The notes beneath the pieces were generated by a model. It searched no databases, was not told the DNA's origin, and was given only the letters and a program-made list of their open reading frames with translations. The translations under genes were made by a program, and so were the position numbers. Positions 59,722-64,000 of a stretch of DNA of 64,000 nt are shown in pieces (positions within the stretch are counted from its first letter, which is position 1; each line of letters starts with the position of its first letter). This stretch comes from Gerris lacustris (taxonomy: Eukaryota; Arthropoda; Insecta; Hemiptera; Gerridae): NCBI GenBank assembly GCA_951217055.1, contig OX578280.1, positions 43,527,882 to 43,591,881 on the forward strand. Direction: 5' to 3'.

Positions 59722-59935
59722 TTTTACTTTCTCGTATATACAGTGTATAGAGAGAACGTATTGTAATAGTGTGAAAATTCGATTTTGTGATCTCCATGAA
59801 TTTATCCGTTTTGAAGTCGCCTTTATCCAAAAATTGGTTAATAATAAATATCTGTCTGTTATATTTAGTGTGTAATCTGTGCAGGTGCGTTTAGCCAGAA
59901 CCGATTTCAATATGGATAAAACTATCAGATTTTAC
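59722..59935 (+). repeat. Family Y, 5-prime part
   Basis: TTTTTACTTTCTCGTATA, AGAGAGAACGTATTG, TGAAAATTCGATTTTGTGAT, GTTTTGAAGTCGCC and AGAACCGATTTCAAT. Confidence 0.65.
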
Positions 59936-60016
59936 TTTTTGAAAATCCAAATAAGATAAAAGTAAATTATTATTCATTAAAAATAGCTCTATTGGTCATA
60001 AAAGTTAACTTAATCA

Positions 60017-60020
<4 letters not shown>

Positions 60021-60095
<75 letters not shown>
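60021..60095. repeat. (TA)n microsatellite
   Basis: About 37 TA units. Confidence 0.97.
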
Positions 60096-60100
<5 letters not shown>

Positions 60101-60357
60101 AGATTATGAGAAAAAAAACGTAAAATATTATGTGGGAGAGGTTTATTCAAATCTCAATTTAATCGTTCTATATTTCATGCTAGGCAAAAAATGCTAAAAA
60201 TTCTTTTAAAATGTATTTATATGTGTGTGTGTCTGTATATATGTGTTATTCAAGTAAATTTTCGTGTGATATTAAACATTTATCAAAAACAATTTCTAAT
60301 TAAGGGCATTTTTATTTGAGTATGTCGACGCACTCAAGGCCCAAAGCCAGTTATTTC

Positions 60358-60360
<3 letters not shown>

Positions 60361-60450
<90 letters not shown>
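60361..60450. repeat. (TA)n microsatellite
   Basis: 45 TA units, directly followed by a GC-rich block. Confidence 0.97.
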
Positions 60451-60455
<5 letters not shown>

Positions 60456-60700
60456 TCGTGGTGTAAAGGCACCTACTTTACCAGGCTCAGGCTCCCGGCC
60501 CTCGAGCAAAGGGCGGGGGCTATTACCAGTCCCATCCATTGCCCCTGGCACATTGGCCGAGAAGGTTTAGGCCACAAGCCTCAGGGCCTATGTCCCATGC
60601 CCTGGTCCCTGGCCACAAATTACAGGCTATTGTCCAGAGGTTCCGGTACCAGGCTGTTTCACGCCCCCAGTCAACGGGAGCTCGCTAATATTTCTCAGGG
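60451..60700. other. GC-rich block of unknown nature
   Basis: About 250 bp clearly richer in G+C than any other part of the window, with GGCTCAGGCTCCCGGCC, AAAGGGCGGGGGC and CCCTGGTCCCTGGCCAC. Frames on both strands run in from the TA array and have no domain. It sits between a TA array and a family Y copy; it could be a repeat head, a CpG island relic or foreign sequence. Confidence 0.5.
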
Positions 60701-61085
60701 TTCGTCATCGCAAAAGCATATCATATGCTAAAATGTATTTTCTGTCGTCTGTACATACTTGTGGAGCCTAAACAACCTGGCCGATTTCGATAAAATTGGG
60801 AGTGCATGTTCAGCAAAATCATATCAATCGAGAGATAAATTTGGGAGATGATTTGGGGTTACTCTGCAACAACTTTTACGAAATTCAGACGATTTCTTTT
60901 AAAATAAATATATATAATAGAGTAGTCTATATAATTACGAATCTAAGCTTGTAAAGTAATGTAGTTCCTGATAAAATAGCTAAAATTGCAAAGGGTGAGT
61001 GCTTGGGTTCGATTCCCTGCTGGGGATGAATTATTTTTATGGTTAAAATTAATAACATGTTCAATAACTCTTATAACTCGTAGAA
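60701..61085 (+). repeat. Family Y copy with box-B-like motif
   Basis: GTCGTCTGTACATACTTG, GTGGAGCCTAAACAACC, GGCCGATTTCGATAAAAT, TTCAGCAAAATCATA, AAAATAGCTAAAATTGC and GGGTTCGATTCCCTGCTGGG. Confidence 0.75.
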
Positions 61086-61387
61086 TTTTGCCCTAATATC
61101 TTTTGCCCTATTTTGCCATATTCGTTTTCAATATGCCTACCAGTAAAAATACTTCGGGGGAAAATTTTCGAATCCTAATCTTCCTATAGAGAGCTTCAAC
61201 ATTATATGTAATGCCATGTAAGCGTGAACTTATTTTTGAACTCCCTCATTTCAGCCATATTTGTTGTACGAATTTTGTTACAGTAGTTGAATATTCTTTT
61301 CCTAGTATGCAAGACCTTATAAGTTTATATAATATGATATTCAGACAAACTTTTTTGTTGACGCCCAATTTAATGGCCACCATCTCT

Positions 61388-61918
61388 AAATTTAAAAACA
61401 AATAGGTCCGAGACAACTCAGACAAACTTTCTCATATACGAGCTCATAATTACTTAGCCCAGTGTTTTCTATTTATTAGTTTTAATAAATTTATTATGTA
61501 AATTTAATTATTACTGAACATTTCATCAATATTTATTATAAAAATAACTTCTCCTGGGCGGGGAATCGAACCCGGGCTCTCTCCTTCCACATTTTAGGCT
61601 ATTTTCTCAGGAATGGACTACATTTTAGAATGGTTTAATCAAATCGTCGAGGGAGTTTTTAGGGGGTAGCGCCCCCAAATTTGGAGCTAAAATTCATTAC
61701 TCGATTTCGCATTGGGGTATGATTTTCCTGAACATGTATGCCAAATTTCGTCCAAATCGGCCCAGTAGTTTAGGCTCCTCGCGTCTGCACAGACGACAGA
61801 CTAACAGGCATTTTTTTAAAACCACTTTTTTGGACTCATAACGTGTAAATCCATCAAAATCTCAAAATCGAATTATCGTGCTATCACAATACTTTCTCTT
61901 TATATGAGAAAGTAAAAA
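61388..61918 (-). repeat. Family Y, full-length minus-strand copy
   Basis: Best-delimited copy. The left end is AGGTCCGAGACAACTCAGAC then ACTTTCTCATATACGAG. The box-B-like GGTTCGATTCCCCGCCC lies at ~61556-61577 (RC). A GGGGGTAGCGCCCCC hairpin follows near 61660, and the right end is CTCTTTATATGAGAAAGTAA. Its ~530 bp define the family consensus length. Confidence 0.8.
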
Positions 61919-62060
61919 TACTATGAAGTCACAAATGCTTAGGTGCCCCTCTATGCCGATTTTCATTTAAATTGGCCAATTTTTTTCACCAGTTATAAGT
62001 AAATAAACCGCACACTAATTTTTTAATCCTGTCTTTAAAATGAACTCACTAAGCTCGATC
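61919..62060 (+). repeat. Family W fragment
   Basis: CACAAATGCTTAGGTGCC, GCCGATTTTCATTTAAATTG, CACCAGTTATAAGTAAATAA and a decayed terminal hairpin GAACTCACTAAGCTCGATC. Confidence 0.55.
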
Positions 62061-62224
62061 AAAAAATTACCTGCACTCGGTTGACTAAACTGCTGTGCCT
62101 GAGTACTTTCATGGTTATTTTATTATATCCAATATAACGATAAATGGAGCTCGCCTATCTGAATGAGGGAACAAAGCAATGATCAAGAAATGTTGGTTAG
62201 TTGTAAAAAGTGAGGAACCATGCA

Positions 62225-62680
62225 GGCTCGCCTGTTTTAATGAGGATGAGATTTATATGATATAACTTTTTTTTCATCATCCTTATTTCCGTCATATTTT
62301 TCTCAATGCCGATTAAAACAATTTTTTCAACATGTCATGCCGATTAAAACCTATTTTTGGTCCTCTGCCATATTGGTCGTCATGTTAAAAATTACTTAGT
62401 GGGACATTTTAATATTCACATATTCTTTTCCAAATATTTAAGGCCTTTAAAAAGCTGTGTAACATGATGGCAGCCTTCTTGAAAATATTAAGCGTGAAAT
62501 CCCAAAAACTATTAAGTTATCACAAATGTTGAAATACGCCTGTATGCCTAAATTCGTACAAATCGGTCAGCTTTTACGCCAGTTATCGTTAGATAAACAC
62601 ACAAACAAATTTGTGAAAGTCCATGTCTCTGAAATAAAGAGCTAGTGAGTTCACTACGCTCGTTCAATCATTTCTCTTTA
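62225..62680 (+). repeat. Family W copy
   Basis: CAGGCTCGCCTGTTTTAATG, GGTCCTCTGCCATATTGG, CCTAAATTCGTACAAATCGG, GCCAGTTATCGTTAGATAAA, CACACAAACAAATTTGTG and GTTCACTACGCTCGTTCAAT. Confidence 0.6.
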
Positions 62681-63453
<773 letters not shown>

Positions 63454-63544
63454 CTTCTTCTTCAAAGTGCAATTTTACTCTTTTTTTACTTTTCTCATAT
63501 TCATAACATTTACATAGAAAGTATCACTAATGGTCTTATTAGTC

Positions 63545-63760
63545 TAAAAAGGGGTTAGCAAACGTAGAGAGAAATTATTGTGATGGTGCGGTTATTCGAT
63601 TTGGAGATGTTGATGGATTTTCTCGTTTTAAAGCCCTCTGAGTTTAAAAAGTGTTGTTTTTAATATTCCTAGACAGAAATCAGTCATCAGAGAACTTTTT
63701 AGTCTCGTGTCTGTCTGTCAGTCTATCGTTCTACAGTTTTCTGAACCGTCATATCGTTTT
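63545..63760 (+). repeat. Family Y, diverged 5-prime part
   Basis: TAGAGAGAAATTATTGTGAT, GGTGCGGTTATTCGATTTGG, TGATGGATTTTCTCG, AAGCCCTCTGAG and GTGTCTGTCTGTC. Confidence 0.6.
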
Positions 63761-64000
63761 GTCGAAAGGAGCCCACTGATTTTCCTATATTAATTTCAAC
63801 TATTTGTGCCAAATTTATTTTTTCCTAATTGATCCTTTTATTTTTTGTGTAAAAGAATCGGTACGACAATCATATACATAAAAGACTAAATTTAAATCCA
63901 ATAATATCTTTAATAATTTTACCGATTTATTTTTAAATATTTAAAAAGTTTTTAACTGGAAGTATTTTACTTTTTAATTTTCCCAAAGTCACTTAAATTA
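63761..64000. other. Unassigned AT-rich sequence
   Basis: Nothing recognised up to the window end. Confidence 0.45.

Overview
This window reads as intergenic, repeat-packed DNA from an animal nuclear genome, most likely an arthropod and plausibly a hemipteran-like insect. It is AT-rich, has about twenty (TA)n arrays, and carries Helitrons, hAT elements, foldback elements, MITEs, tRNA-derived SINEs, 5-prime-truncated non-LTR retrotransposons and Penelope-type palindromes. The taxon is an inference from repeat style. I found no host protein-coding gene I can defend, no rRNA or functional tRNA, no CRISPR array and no bacterial-style operon. Nearly all open frames over 60 codons are frames through (TA)n, through dispersed repeats, or chance frames.

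Layout. 1-11.5 kb: mostly unassigned AT-rich DNA with a hAT-like end, a class-II-tRNA-like SINE and two LINE remnants (3.5-4.1 kb and 10.4-10.6 kb). 11.5-15.6 kb: TA arrays, a second tRNA-derived SINE, a 1.37 kb Helitron with four internal repeat units, then a perfect 119-bp-arm palindrome carrying two opposed hammerhead-like motifs, set inside a TA array. 15.7-21.3 kb: a complete LTR-bounded element (5,598 bp, TG...CA ends, 5-bp target duplication ATCAT) with no gag-pol, filled with copies of a short inverted motif around GGATACC. 22-28.7 kb: MITEs, palindromes and a 965-bp foldback element. 28.7-39.8 kb: three copies of one repeat (family X), one interrupted by a LINE; a three-level nest at 35.2-37.6 kb (MITE > hAT > foldback); and a 1.2 kb foldback element. 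40-46 kb: TA and C runs, a 2.09 kb minus-strand Helitron with six units, and a second Penelope-type palindrome between TA arrays. 46.8-48.5 kb: an inverted-repeat element holding a decayed cysteine-containing ORF. 48.6-50.2 kb: a 9-unit minisatellite built on a CTCGCTACGCTCG hairpin, and a 127-bp mini-Helitron candidate. 50.4-52.7 kb: a LINE C-terminal fragment between inverted repeats, and a complete hAT element. 53-64 kb: at least six copies of a dispersed repeat (family Y) with an internal pol III box-B-like motif, plus family Z and W fragments and TA arrays.

The genes do not act as a pathway; the window is a record of repeat insertion. The most unusual signals are (i) the gene-less LTR element whose short inverted motif keeps complementary arms while its sequence changes, (ii) the paired opposed hammerhead motifs, (iii) the CTCGCTACGCTCG hairpin shared by several repeat families with changing but matching arms, and (iv) several natural empty-site comparisons that fix insertion boundaries exactly.
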